The position numbers were made by a program, and so were the translations under genes. A stretch of DNA of 64,000 nt, from assembly GCA_963768885.1 (NCBI GenBank), contig CAVYJN010000012.1, forward strand, positions 25,631 through 89,630, read 5' to 3'. The stretch comes from DASRIA01 sp963768885. GTDB taxonomy: Bacteria > Actinomycetota > Thermoleophilia > Solirubrobacterales > JBBDJG01. Numbering within the stretch: the first letter of the stretch is position 1; each line of letters begins with the position of its first letter. The notes under the pieces are model-generated. The model was not told where the DNA came from, ran no database searches, and saw nothing but the letters and a program-made list of their open reading frames with translations. Shown in pieces: positions 27,500 through 36,428 of the stretch.

Positions 27500-28811
27500 A
27501 TGCAGAAGACGAAGGTCCTATATGTGCTCCACAACCACCCGACGCTGCACCCGGGCGGCGCCGAGGCATACGCCCTGGAGCTCTACGAGGCGCTGCGCGA
27601 CTCCGATGCTGTCGAGCCGGTCCTGGTGGCACGAATCGGCCCGAACGTAGCCGCGGCGCGGACGTCCCACCCGGGCGCCCCGTTCAGTGCTGTCGGCGAC
27701 GACCCGCACCAGTACTTCGTCTACACGGAGACCGACAACTTCGACTTCTTCACCCTGACGTCGCGGGACAAGAACCTCTACACCGAGTACTTCGCCGACT
27801 TCCTCGAGGCGCACAGGCCGGACATCGTCCACTTCCAGCACACGCTGTTCCTCGGCTTCGACCTCGTTTCGACCGTCCGCCGGGTGCTGCCCGACGCTCC
27901 CATCTTCTACACGCTCCACGAGTTCCTGCCGATCTGCCATCGCGACGGCCAGATGCTGCGCACCAACGGCGAGCTCTGCACGCACGCCTCGCCACGCCGC
28001 TGCAACGAGTGCTTTCCAGCGGTTCCGCCACAGGAGTTCTTCCTGCGCGAGCGATTCATCAAAGTCGCACCTCGAGGACGTCGACATGTTTCTGGCCCCG
28101 AGCCAGTTCCTGCTCGAGCGCTACGTCCAGTGGGGCATCCCCCGCGACCGGATCCGGTTCGAGGAGTACGGCCGCATTCGCGAGCACCACATCGTTCCCG
28201 AGACCCTGGCCCAGGACGGAGCACGCAACCGGATCGGCTTCTTCGGTCAGCTGAACTACTTCAAAGGGGTCGACGTCCTGATGAAGGCGATGGCGCTCCT
28301 GGGCGAGCGCGACGTCGACGCGCATCTGTCGCTGCACGGCGCAAACCTCGAGTTACAGCCCGAGAGCTTTCAGAGTGACTTTGCATCGCTCGTCGCCGAG
28401 ATCAAGGACGGGTCCAACAACGTGACCCTCGCCGGGAGATACGACCATGACCACCTGCCGGGGCTGATGGCCGAGATCGACTGGGTCGTCGTGCCCTCCC
28501 GCTGGTGGGAGAACTCCCCGCTCGTGATCCAGGAGGCGTTTCTCCACGGGCGCCCGGTGATCTGCAGCGACATCGGCGGCATGGCGGAGAAGGTCGGCGA
28601 CGGGGTGAACGGCCTGCACTTCCGCGCCGGTGACGCGCGCAGCCTCGCCCGCGTCCTGGAGACTGCGGTCACCTCCCCAGATCTTTGGACGACCCTGCGA
28701 GCGCAGGTGCCCGCGATCTACGACATGGAGAGCCACATCCACAGCCTGCGCGCCCTCTACATGGAACAGCTCGAGCGCCGCTCGCTCGGCGCCCCGGAGC
28801 TGACGGCATGA
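27500..28811 (+). CDS. GT4-type glycosyltransferase (one frameshift)
   Basis: About 436 residues of GT-B fold. The N-domain begins KVLYVLHNHPTLHPGGAEAY, the Gly-rich acceptor loop of GT4 enzymes, and contains DIVHFQHTLF and a Cys-rich insert (CHRDGQ, LCTHASPRRCNECF) common in GT4 proteins. The C-domain has IGFFGQLNYFKGVDVLMKAM, then VVPSRWWENSPLVIQEAFLHGRPVICSDIGGM, the EX7E-like donor site. A +1 indel in ATCAAAGTCGCAC at about 28064 splits the frame; correcting it joins FIKSHLEDVDMFLAPS. The ATG is 5 bases after the previous stop, and the TGA overlaps the next ATG. Confidence 0.88.
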
Positions 28812-30634
28812 GCGAGCCGATGCTGCGCGCGGCCTGGCTCGGCAACCGCACGATCGTGCTCGCCGGTGAGCTCGAGGGGGGCCCGGTCGAGGGAACGGCC
28901 TCGCTCGATGGCCGCGAGATCCCGCTCGAGCTGCACGCCCATCCGTATGGTGGCGACGCCCGACCGTGCCGGATCCTGGTCGGCCATCTACCCCGCGGGC
29001 AGGCCGCGTGCGCGGAGGCGACCGTGACGGTGCGCGCCGGGACGCAGGTGATCTCCGCGGAGGTGCCGGAGCATGCCCCCGACGCACCGGATCTGCGGGC
29101 GCTGCTGCGAAACGAGCTCAGCGGCTTGGAGGCCGGGCAGCGCGCGGAGTCGCTCGAGTTCATCCTGCGGGCGACCGCCGACGAGCTTCGCGAGCCGGGG
29201 GGCCTCACCCTCGGACAGGGGCTGCACCGCGTGCGTGACGCACTCCGGGAGCAGCTGCCGCGTCCGAGGGTCACCGAAGACCGCCAGTGCGCTGCGCACG
29301 TCGACGTGATCTACGCCGTCGATCACGATTCGTTCTGGATCAAGGGATGGGCCTACGACGAGGATCGCGTGCTCGACTCCCTCCTCGCGGTGTCGCCGGA
29401 GGGCGCGCGCGGAGACCTGCTGGCGGACGCCTATCGGCACTCGCGGATCGATATAGAGGAGGCCTTCGGCACAGGAGACCGGGTCGCGAAGGACCGCCAC
29501 GGTTTCGTCAAGTTCCTGCGGCTGAACTCGCCCAGCCGCTTGCCGGAGGGCTGGGTGATGGAGCTGCACACCACCGGCGCCGTGGGGGTCGAGGCCGAGA
29601 TGCCCGCTGTCGAGCGTTCCATCGAGGCCGTCCGGCGGCGCGTGCTCGGCGACATCGCCATGGAGCGCCCGGGGGAGGACGAGCTCATGCGTGTGCACGT
29701 CCATCCCGCGCTCGAGAGGATCCAGGGGCGACTCGAGAAGGCCGTGTCGATCCAGTCCGTCGTCGACGTCGGCAAGGGTCACCCCTCCTCCCCGGAGGTG
29801 TCCGTGATCGTGCCGCTCTACAAGCGCATCGACTACATGGAGCATCAGCTGACCCACTTCGGGCGGGATCCGGAGATGCGCGAGGCCGACCTGATCTACG
29901 TCCTCGACTCGCCCGAGATCTCGGACAACCTCCTCGATGCGGCACACGCGCTCAGCGCGCTGCACCGCGTGCCGCTGCGAGTCGTGCTCATGAGGCAGCA
30001 CGCCGGCTTCTCGGGAGCCAACAACGCGGCCGTATCGATCGCGCGCGGGCGCCGGTTGCTCCTCCTGAACTCGGACGTGATCCCGGACCGGCCCGGCTGG
30101 CTGGGAAAGATGTCCGCGTTCTACGAGGCAACGCCCGACATCGGCGCGCTCGGCCCCAAGCTGCTCTACGAGGACGACTCCCTCCAGCATGCCGGTATGC
30201 ATTTCTACCGGGCACCGGGCTCGCGCCTGTGGGGCAACCAGCACTACTACAAGGGGCTCCACCGCAGCTTCCCCGCCGTGAACCTCGCGCGCGCGGTGCC
30301 CGCCGTGACGGCGGCCTGCATGATGGTGGACCGCGACCTGTATGAGCAAGCGGGCGGCCTATCGCAGGCGTACGTGCATGGGGGCTACGAGGACTCCGAC
30401 CTGTGCCTGCGCCTGATGGAGCTCGGCAGGCAGAACTGGTACATGCCCGGCGCGGAGCTCTACCATCTCGAGTCCCAGTCGTACCCCTCCGAGATGCGCA
30501 ACCTCGTCACGAAGTACAACCAGTGGCTTCACACGCGCCTGTGGGGCGATCGCATCGAGCAAGTGTGCAGACAGTACGCCGGGCGGGACGCGGCGATCGG
30601 CGAGGACTCGGTGGTCGCCGGGCCCTCGCGATGA
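28808..30634 (+). CDS. GT2 glycosyltransferase with long N-terminal region
   Basis: 608 residues. The N-terminal part has a beta-rich segment (1-90), a helical linker and, at about 165-270, a module starting DSFWIKGWAYDEDRV that resembles the GW module of the sulfotransferases downstream. The GT2 domain (about 330-580) shows SVIVPLYKRIDYMEHQL, IYVLDSPE, HAGFSGANNAAVSIARG, LLLNSDVIP as the metal-site strand and GGYEDSDLCLRLMELG as the catalytic-base helix, close to rhamnosyl/O-antigen-type GT2 proteins. Start and stop both form ATGA overlaps, placing it in one long operon with the preceding GT4 and following sulfotransferases. Confidence 0.85.
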   Translation: MSEPMLRAAWLGNRTIVLAGELEGGPVEGTASLDGREIPLELHAHPYGGDARPCRILVGHLPRGQAACAEATVTVRAGTQVISAEVPEHAPDAPDLRALLRNELSGLEAGQRAESLEFILRATADELREPGGLTLGQGLHRVRDALREQLPRPRVTEDRQCAAHVDVIYAVDHDSFWIKGWAYDEDRVLDSLLAVSPEGARGDLLADAYRHSRIDIEEAFGTGDRVAKDRHGFVKFLRLNSPSRLPEGWVMELHTTGAVGVEAEMPAVERSIEAVRRRVLGDIAMERPGEDELMRVHVHPALERIQGRLEKAVSIQSVVDVGKGHPSSPEVSVIVPLYKRIDYMEHQLTHFGRDPEMREADLIYVLDSPEISDNLLDAAHALSALHRVPLRVVLMRQHAGFSGANNAAVSIARGRRLLLLNSDVIPDRPGWLGKMSAFYEATPDIGALGPKLLYEDDSLQHAGMHFYRAPGSRLWGNQHYYKGLHRSFPAVNLARAVPAVTAACMMVDRDLYEQAGGLSQAYVHGGYEDSDLCLRLMELGRQNWYMPGAELYHLESQSYPSEMRNLVTKYNQWLHTRLWGDRIEQVCRQYAGRDAAIGEDSVVAGPSR

Positions 30635-31986
30635 CACCGCACGCGGCCGGCGAGCAGACAGCCACCCATCTCTGTGAGGTCGACGACGTGCAGATCACGC
30701 GTCCGGACCCGAGCATCGTCAGCGCGGCCCTCGAGACGCCGCGCAGCGGCGACCGGCACGAGACCTGGGCGCTTCCCGTGACCGGGTGGACGGTCGGATG
30801 CGCCACGCCCAGCCGCGTCGTGCATGTGTCGTCTCGAGGCGCGGCATGGTCGCTGCCGGTGCATGACCACCGGCCCGATGTCGCCGCCATGCACCCTGAC
30901 CACGAGTGGTCCGGCTGGGCCGGTTTCTCCGGCGCGGTCAGCTCGCTTCGGCTGGAACCGCGTTTCGAGCTCGACGTGGCCGCCGTGCTCGCGGACGGCA
31001 CGCGCCACGCGATCGCCCGCGTCGAGGGCCGGCGCGCCGCGCTGTGGTCCGGATACGAGCCGGACCTGCAGCCCCTGATGGTGACCACGCTGGGGCGCAC
31101 GGGCTCGACCTGGCTCATACATCTGCTCTCCGGGCACCCCGACGTCGTCGCCTACCGCCCGTTCTCATATGAGCCGCGTGCAGCGACCTATTGGGTGGAT
31201 GCCCTCACCGGCCTGTCCGAGCCGGCCTCGTACATGCAGCAGGTCGAGGGTGAGGTCAGCTACCCGGGGCCCTGGTGGCTCGGCTCCGATCCGGCCATGA
31301 CCGCCGAGACCCTGCCCGACGCCGAGTTGGCGCGCTGGCTCGGGTCTCACAACATCGCCGAGCTCGCGGCCGTGGCCCAGCAGCGCATCGACAGCCTGTA
31401 CCTGAGGATCGCAGGGTCCGCAGGCAAGCGGCCTCGGTTCTTCGCGGAGAAGTGCCTTCCGGCGAGCAACGTCCCGCAGCTCTTGTCGGAGCTCTACCCC
31501 GATGCGTGTGAGCTCGTGCTCGTGCGCGACTTCCGCGACATGCTGTGCTCGATCCGCACGTTCAACGAGAAGCGCGACCGTCCGGCGTTCGGGCTCGACG
31601 CCGGGGACGACCTCGAGTCCTACGCGGCGGAGGTTCTCGCCCCTTCCGTCGCGGCCTTGCTGCGCGAGTGGCGCTCGCGTCCGGGGGGGTCATTCCTCGT
31701 GAGGTACGAGGACCTCGTCACGAGTCCGCGGGAGATCCTGCGCGGAGTGCTCGGGCACGCCGGGCTGGCATCCGGCCCCGAGATCGTCGAGGCGATGCTG
31801 GCGCGCGCGTCCGAGCGGCTCCCGGGCATGGAACAGCATCGCACCGCGGCCGGGCCGGCAGCGTCGATTGGTCGCTGGAGGAGCGAGCTCGAGCCCGCGC
31901 TGCAACGTCTCTGCGAGGACGCCTTCGGGGAGGCCCTCACGGAGTTCGGGTACGACGCGGCGCCCGCCGGAGGGGAGACGGGATGA
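30631..31986 (+). CDS. Sulfotransferase with N-terminal GW module (paralog 1)
   Basis: 451 residues. Residues about 42-145 form the GW module (WALPVTGWTVGC, GFSGAVSSLRLEPRFELDV). The catalytic domain follows: 5'-phosphosulfate loop LGRTGSTWLIHLL at about 154-166, a middle segment with RFFAEKCLPAS, and the 3'-phosphate site LVLVRDFRDMLCSI, followed by FLVRYEDLVTSPREIL and a terminal IGRWRSELEPAL. These are PAPS-dependent sulfotransferase hallmarks, predicting transfer of sulfate to a hydroxyl or amine of a glycan or lipid. It is translationally coupled on both sides. The acceptor is unknown. Confidence 0.85.
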   Translation: MTPHAAGEQTATHLCEVDDVQITRPDPSIVSAALETPRSGDRHETWALPVTGWTVGCATPSRVVHVSSRGAAWSLPVHDHRPDVAAMHPDHEWSGWAGFSGAVSSLRLEPRFELDVAAVLADGTRHAIARVEGRRAALWSGYEPDLQPLMVTTLGRTGSTWLIHLLSGHPDVVAYRPFSYEPRAATYWVDALTGLSEPASYMQQVEGEVSYPGPWWLGSDPAMTAETLPDAELARWLGSHNIAELAAVAQQRIDSLYLRIAGSAGKRPRFFAEKCLPASNVPQLLSELYPDACELVLVRDFRDMLCSIRTFNEKRDRPAFGLDAGDDLESYAAEVLAPSVAALLREWRSRPGGSFLVRYEDLVTSPREILRGVLGHAGLASGPEIVEAMLARASERLPGMEQHRTAAGPAASIGRWRSELEPALQRLCEDAFGEALTEFGYDAAPAGGETG

Positions 31987-33299
31987 CCTTGACGCGCATC
32001 TCCGCCGTCGATCTGCATCCCGCCGAGAGCGACGACCTCTGGGGCTTCCACCTCGAAGCGCCGGAGGCCGGCACGGAGAGCGACGCGTTCGCATTCGACG
32101 TCCGCGGGTGGGTACTCGGCCGGCGCGAGCGCGTGACAGCCGTCGAGCTGAAAGACGGTGCGCGCCTCCTGTGGCGCGCGCCCGCGGCGATCGCGCGACC
32201 CGAGCTGGGCGAGGCCTACCCCGGCGCGCAGGGAACCGACAAGGCCGGGTTCTTCACGGTGGTGAACTCCCTGAACCTCGGACCGGAGTTCGAGGTCCTC
32301 GTCCGCGCCCGCCTCGAGGACCGCACGCGGGTGACGATGGCAACTCTTCGCGGAACGCGCGAGCCGCTGCGCACCGGATTCGAGCCCGCGATCGATCCGC
32401 TGATGGTCACGACGCTCGGGCGCACCGGCTCGACGATCCTCATGAAGGTGCTCGCCACGCATCCTGCGATCGCGGCCTACCGGCCCTTCGAGCACGAGCC
32501 GCGTGCCGCCACCTACTGGCTCGGCGTGATGACCACGCTCACGGATCCGGTCAGCTACCGGCGTCAGCTCAATCCATCCGGGACGATCGACGGCACGTGG
32601 TGGATCGGAACGGAGCCGCCCCTGCCGAGGCGCCTGCGAGATCCCGAGCTCACGCACTGGATGGACCTCGACGCCGTGCGCGAGGTCGGCGCGTTTTGCC
32701 AGAGCCGCATCGAGGCGCTCTACGCCCAGGTGGCTGCGCAGGCGGGCCGTCGCGACCCGCGCTTCTTCGCCGAGAAGTACCGGCCGGACCGCATCCCGGC
32801 GATGGTGTGGGAGCTGTATCCCGGCGCGCGCGAGGTGATCCTCGTGCGCGACTTCCGGGACATGGTCGCCTCGATGTTCGCCTACAACGCCAAGCGCGGA
32901 CAGGAGGGCTTCCGGCGTGCCGCGTTCGAGGACGACGCGCAGTACGTCCTGCGCGAGATCAAGGGCGGCGTGACCGCCCTCGCGGCCGCATGGGAGGCAC
33001 GCCGGGACCGCGCTCATCTCGTGCGCTACGAGGACCTCGTGCTGAGGCCGAAGGAGACCATCGCCTCGCTGGTCGCCTACCTCGGGCTCGATCCCGCCGC
33101 GCAGGAGATCGGCGCGATGGTCACCGCGCTCGAGGCCCGTGACGAGGAGACGGAGTTCCACCGCACCACCCCGGATCCCCGCGCCTCGATCGGCCGCTGG
33201 AGGAAGGACCTCAGCGACGGCGCGCGGCGCGCTTGCGAGGAGGCGCTGGCCGGACCGCTCCAGACGTTCGGCTATGCGCTCGAGGAGGCGGCGGCTTAG
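31983..33299 (+). CDS. Sulfotransferase with N-terminal GW module (paralog 2)
   Basis: 438 residues. The N-terminal module spans about 18-135 (FDVRGWVLGRRERVTAVEL, GFFTVVNSLNLGPEFEVLV). The 5'-PSB loop LGRTGSTILMKVL lies at 145-157, RFFAEKYRPDRIP in the middle, and the 3'-PB site VILVRDFRDMVASM, with LVRYEDLVLRPKETI and IGRWRKDL at the end. The body is closely parallel to the gene before it (EPRAATYW occurs in both), so the pair arose by duplication. ATGA overlap with the upstream gene. Predicted cytosolic PAPS-dependent transfer of sulfate to a glycan intermediate. Confidence 0.85.
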   Translation: MTLTRISAVDLHPAESDDLWGFHLEAPEAGTESDAFAFDVRGWVLGRRERVTAVELKDGARLLWRAPAAIARPELGEAYPGAQGTDKAGFFTVVNSLNLGPEFEVLVRARLEDRTRVTMATLRGTREPLRTGFEPAIDPLMVTTLGRTGSTILMKVLATHPAIAAYRPFEHEPRAATYWLGVMTTLTDPVSYRRQLNPSGTIDGTWWIGTEPPLPRRLRDPELTHWMDLDAVREVGAFCQSRIEALYAQVAAQAGRRDPRFFAEKYRPDRIPAMVWELYPGAREVILVRDFRDMVASMFAYNAKRGQEGFRRAAFEDDAQYVLREIKGGVTALAAAWEARRDRAHLVRYEDLVLRPKETIASLVAYLGLDPAAQEIGAMVTALEARDEETEFHRTTPDPRASIGRWRKDLSDGARRACEEALAGPLQTFGYALEEAAA

Positions 33300-33301
33300 C
33301 C

Positions 33302-33913
33302 ATGGTGATCGGAGCGGGCTTCGCGTGGGCGCACCTCCCGAAGACGGGCGGTGACGCCACGCTCGCGATGTTCAGGGTCTTCCCGGACCTGGTCGAGTTC
33401 GCCGACCCCGACGATTCGAACGACAAGCACGCCCAGTTCGGGTCCCGCGCCCAGATGATCCGCGGGAAGGTGCTCGCGATGAACTTCCGGCGCCTGCCGT
33501 CGTGGGTGCTGAGTCGCGCGCAGCACGTGTCACGGCGCGGTACCTACCCCACCTACGAGCCCCAGCCCATGGGCTCGCCCGACGAGCTGGCCGACAGCGA
33601 CTTCCCGGACGACCGGCTGCGCCTGTACACGAGCGAGGGGCGCTTCCACCCCGATCACTGGCTCCGGATGGAGTTCCTCGCCGAGGACTTCCTCGATTTC
33701 GTCTCCGCCTTCCGTGACGTCACCGAGTCCGAGCGCATGAGGGTCGAAGCGCTCGGGCCGGTCAACATGGCGGAGTACGACCATGAAGTCCCCCACTGGT
33801 TCTCGGCCGAGCAGATCCGCCGCATGTACGTGAACAACCCTTCGTGGGCGACCCTCGAGCAGGAGCTCTACGGAGCGCTCTACGAGCCGGCCGGTGCGAG
33901 GATGGCGAGCTGA
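33302..33913 (+). CDS. Short sulfotransferase-family-like protein
   Basis: 203 residues. WAHLPKTGGDATLAMFRVFP at residues 9-28 matches the 5'-phosphosulfate loop form (H-PKTGG) of the sulfotransferase 2 type family. A clear 3'-phosphate-binding R-x7-S strand-helix is not visible, and the protein is shorter than most members, so it may be divergent or reduced. The N-terminal GW module of its neighbours is absent. It lies 2 bases after paralog 2 and overlaps paralog 3 (TGATG). It could act on the same product at another position, or in recognition only. Confidence 0.6.
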   Translation: MVIGAGFAWAHLPKTGGDATLAMFRVFPDLVEFADPDDSNDKHAQFGSRAQMIRGKVLAMNFRRLPSWVLSRAQHVSRRGTYPTYEPQPMGSPDELADSDFPDDRLRLYTSEGRFHPDHWLRMEFLAEDFLDFVSAFRDVTESERMRVEALGPVNMAEYDHEVPHWFSAEQIRRMYVNNPSWATLEQELYGALYEPAGARMAS

Positions 33914-35253
33914 TGCCGATCTGGCAAGCACTCGAGCTGATCGAGCCGCCGGAGTCCGAGCAGCACCTGCGTGGATGGTTCATCGAGGTGCCGCGCGGCG
34001 GCGAGACCGGCGAGGACTACACCTGGGGCGACCTCTACACGATGGACATCAAGGGCTGGGTGATCGGACGCGAGGCGCGCGCCACGGCGGTCGAGCTGGT
34101 CTACCACGACCACGTGATCCGCACCGATCCGGTGCGCGGGACCCGGCCCGACATCGTGCCGGCATTTCCCGGCATCGATCCCGAGACGGGGATGCACTTC
34201 CACTCGATGGTCGGCGTCGTGGGTCTGCGGCCGGAGTTCAAGATCGGCGTCCAGGCCGTCCTGGAGAACGGGCTGCGCGTGCCCTTGGGGAGCATCCGAG
34301 CGCGTCACGAGCCGCTTCGGACCGGCTACGAGCCCCTCATCCGCCCGATCGTCGTGACCTGCCTGGGACGCAGCGGCACCACGTGGCTGATGCGGATGCT
34401 GCGACATCACCCGGAGATCGTGGTCTACGAGAAGCATCCCTACGAGCAGAGCTTCGCCAAGTACTGGATGCACATGCTGCGCGTTCTCTCGCAGCCGGCC
34501 GACCCGATCAACTCGTACGAGCCCGAGACGTTCCACAACCGGATCTGGGAGCTCGGCTACAACCCCTTCTACGACACCCAGATCGCCCAGGAGCAGGCTT
34601 CACGCGAGTGGTTCGGCCTGGAGTACGTCCAGCGGCTGGGCCGCTTCGCGCAGTCGAACGTCGACGCCTGGTACTCCACGGTCGCGCGGGCGCAAGGGCA
34701 GTCGCCGCCGACCTACTTCGCCGAGAAGCACCAGTGGCCCAACTACATCCCCGTGCTGATCTGGGAGCTCTACCCCGACGCGAAGGAGATCTTCCTGGTC
34801 CGCGACTTCCGCGACATGGTCTTCTCGATCCTCGCCTTCGACCGCAAGCGCGGCTTCTCCGGCTTCGGCCGGCCCGAGGGTCGCAGCGACGAGGACTACG
34901 TGCGAATGGAGTTGCGCGAGATGGCCCTGAACCTCCGCAAGAGCTGGGTGACCCGCAAGCACAAGGCCCATCTCGTCCGCTACGAGGACCTCGTACAGCG
35001 CCCGCAAGAGACCGCGAAGGGCATCCTCGAGTATCTCGAGCTGGACTCGGCGCCGCCCCAGATCGAGCGGCTCCTGGCAGCGGGCTCCGCGGACTCCGAG
35101 CAGCTGCGGCTCCATCGCACCTCGCAGAAGGCCGAGGAGTCGATCGGGCGCTGGCGCCGTGAGGGCGACGAGCAGTTCCGCGACCTGTGCAACGAGGTCT
35201 TCGGCGACATCCTGGGCGACTTCGGGTACACCGAAGCCGGCTACGTGGGTTAG
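33913..35253 (+). CDS. Sulfotransferase with N-terminal GW module (paralog 3)
   Basis: 446 residues. The N-terminal GW module is the clearest copy (LYTMDIKGWVIGREARATAV, GVVGLRPEFKIGVQAVLENG), at about 20-145. The 5'-PSB loop LGRSGTTWLMRML begins at 151; PTYFAEKHQWPNYIP and IFLVRDFRDMVFSI (3'-PB) follow, then LVRYEDLVQRPQETA and IGRWRREGDE. It is more diverged from paralogs 1 and 2 than they are from each other, so it may sulfate a different acceptor. Start overlaps the short sulfotransferase-like gene by one base. Confidence 0.85.
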   Translation: MPIWQALELIEPPESEQHLRGWFIEVPRGGETGEDYTWGDLYTMDIKGWVIGREARATAVELVYHDHVIRTDPVRGTRPDIVPAFPGIDPETGMHFHSMVGVVGLRPEFKIGVQAVLENGLRVPLGSIRARHEPLRTGYEPLIRPIVVTCLGRSGTTWLMRMLRHHPEIVVYEKHPYEQSFAKYWMHMLRVLSQPADPINSYEPETFHNRIWELGYNPFYDTQIAQEQASREWFGLEYVQRLGRFAQSNVDAWYSTVARAQGQSPPTYFAEKHQWPNYIPVLIWELYPDAKEIFLVRDFRDMVFSILAFDRKRGFSGFGRPEGRSDEDYVRMELREMALNLRKSWVTRKHKAHLVRYEDLVQRPQETAKGILEYLELDSAPPQIERLLAAGSADSEQLRLHRTSQKAEESIGRWRREGDEQFRDLCNEVFGDILGDFGYTEAGYVG

Positions 35254-35264
35254 ACGGGAGGCCC

Positions 35265-36422
35265 GTGGCGACGATCCTCGTGGGCGGCTCGGTCGCGCAG
35301 CGGCCCGGCAGCGGCGGCCACACCTGGGTCTTCCTGCAGTACCTGCTCGGCTTGCGGCGACTCGGCCACGAGGTCGTGCTGGTGGATCGCCTGGAGCCCG
35401 ACATGTGCCTCGACGCGGCGGGACGACCGTGCGACGTGGAGGACTCGGAGAACCTCCGCTATCTCGCCGCGGTGATGGAGCGGTTCGGGCTCGGCGAGCG
35501 ATGGGCGGTCCTGTACGGCGGCGGCCGGCGCTCGCTCGGGATGAGCCGCGCCGCGCTCGAGCGCGCGGCGGACGAGTCCGCGTTGATCCTCAACGTCAAC
35601 GGCTTCGTCGACGACCCGGAGGTCATGCGCCGCGCAGGGTTGCGCGCGTACCTCGACATAGATCCGGGGTTCGGGCAGATGTGGCGGGCACTCGGCCTTC
35701 ACGACATGTTTGCCGGGCATGACGCGTTCGTGACCATCGGGGAGCGCATCGGCGCGCCGGACTGCACGGTCCCCACCTGCGGCCTCGACTGGATCACCAC
35801 GCCTCAGCCGGTGGTGCTGGAGGAGTGGCCGACGACCGGTGCGCCCGCGCAGGGAGCGTTCACGTCGGTCGCGAGCTGGCGTGGGCCGTTCGCGCCGATC
35901 GAGTACGAGGGCGTCACCTACGGGCTGCGCGTGCACGAGTTCCGGCGCTTCGCCGAGCTGCCGCGCCGCGTGACGGAGCGGCTCGAGGTCGCGCTCGACA
36001 TCCACGAGGCCGAGACCCCCGACCTCGAGCTGCTGGCCGCCAACGGGTGGCAGCTCGCCGACCCCGCGCTCGCCGCGTCCGATCCGTGGGCCTATCGGGA
36101 CTACGTCCGCGACTCGAAGGCGGAGCTGATGATCGCCAAGGGCATGTACGTGACGAGCCGCAGCGGGTGGGTCAGCGATCGCAGCATCTGCTACCTGGCG
36201 AGCGGGAGGCCGGTGGCGGCCCAGGAGACCGGCTTCTCGGAGCTCTACCCGGCCGGGGCGGGACTGCTCGCCTTCGAGGACCTCGACGGCGCGGTGACCG
36301 CCGTCGAGACGATCGCCGGGGACTACGAACACCACGCCCGGGCGGCGCGCCGGCTGGCTGAAGAGCATTTCGACTCGGACAAGGTCTTGCGACGGCTCCT
36401 GCGGGAGCTTGGGATACGCTAG
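35265..36422 (+). CDS. GT-B-like glycosyltransferase family protein, 385-residue paralog A
   Basis: 385 residues. Opening ATILVGGSVAQRPGSGGHTW with VFLQYLLGLRRLGHEVVLVD resembles the Rossmann start of GT-B enzymes. Family blocks are AYLDIDPGFGQMWRALGLHD, AGHDAFVTIGERIGAPDC, a conserved GLDW, and a C-domain SGWVSDRSICYLASGRPVA then QETGFSELYPAGAGLLAF, which looks like a GT-B nucleotide-sugar site. I know no assigned CAZy family for it. Genes at 39176 and 40330 have exactly the same length, and the fusion at 22551 carries a fourth copy. GTG start, 11 bases after the sulfotransferase, with GGGAGG upstream. Confidence 0.75.
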   Translation: MATILVGGSVAQRPGSGGHTWVFLQYLLGLRRLGHEVVLVDRLEPDMCLDAAGRPCDVEDSENLRYLAAVMERFGLGERWAVLYGGGRRSLGMSRAALERAADESALILNVNGFVDDPEVMRRAGLRAYLDIDPGFGQMWRALGLHDMFAGHDAFVTIGERIGAPDCTVPTCGLDWITTPQPVVLEEWPTTGAPAQGAFTSVASWRGPFAPIEYEGVTYGLRVHEFRRFAELPRRVTERLEVALDIHEAETPDLELLAANGWQLADPALAASDPWAYRDYVRDSKAELMIAKGMYVTSRSGWVSDRSICYLASGRPVAAQETGFSELYPAGAGLLAFEDLDGAVTAVETIAGDYEHHARAARRLAEEHFDSDKVLRRLLRELGIR

Positions 36423-36428
36423 CCGCGA

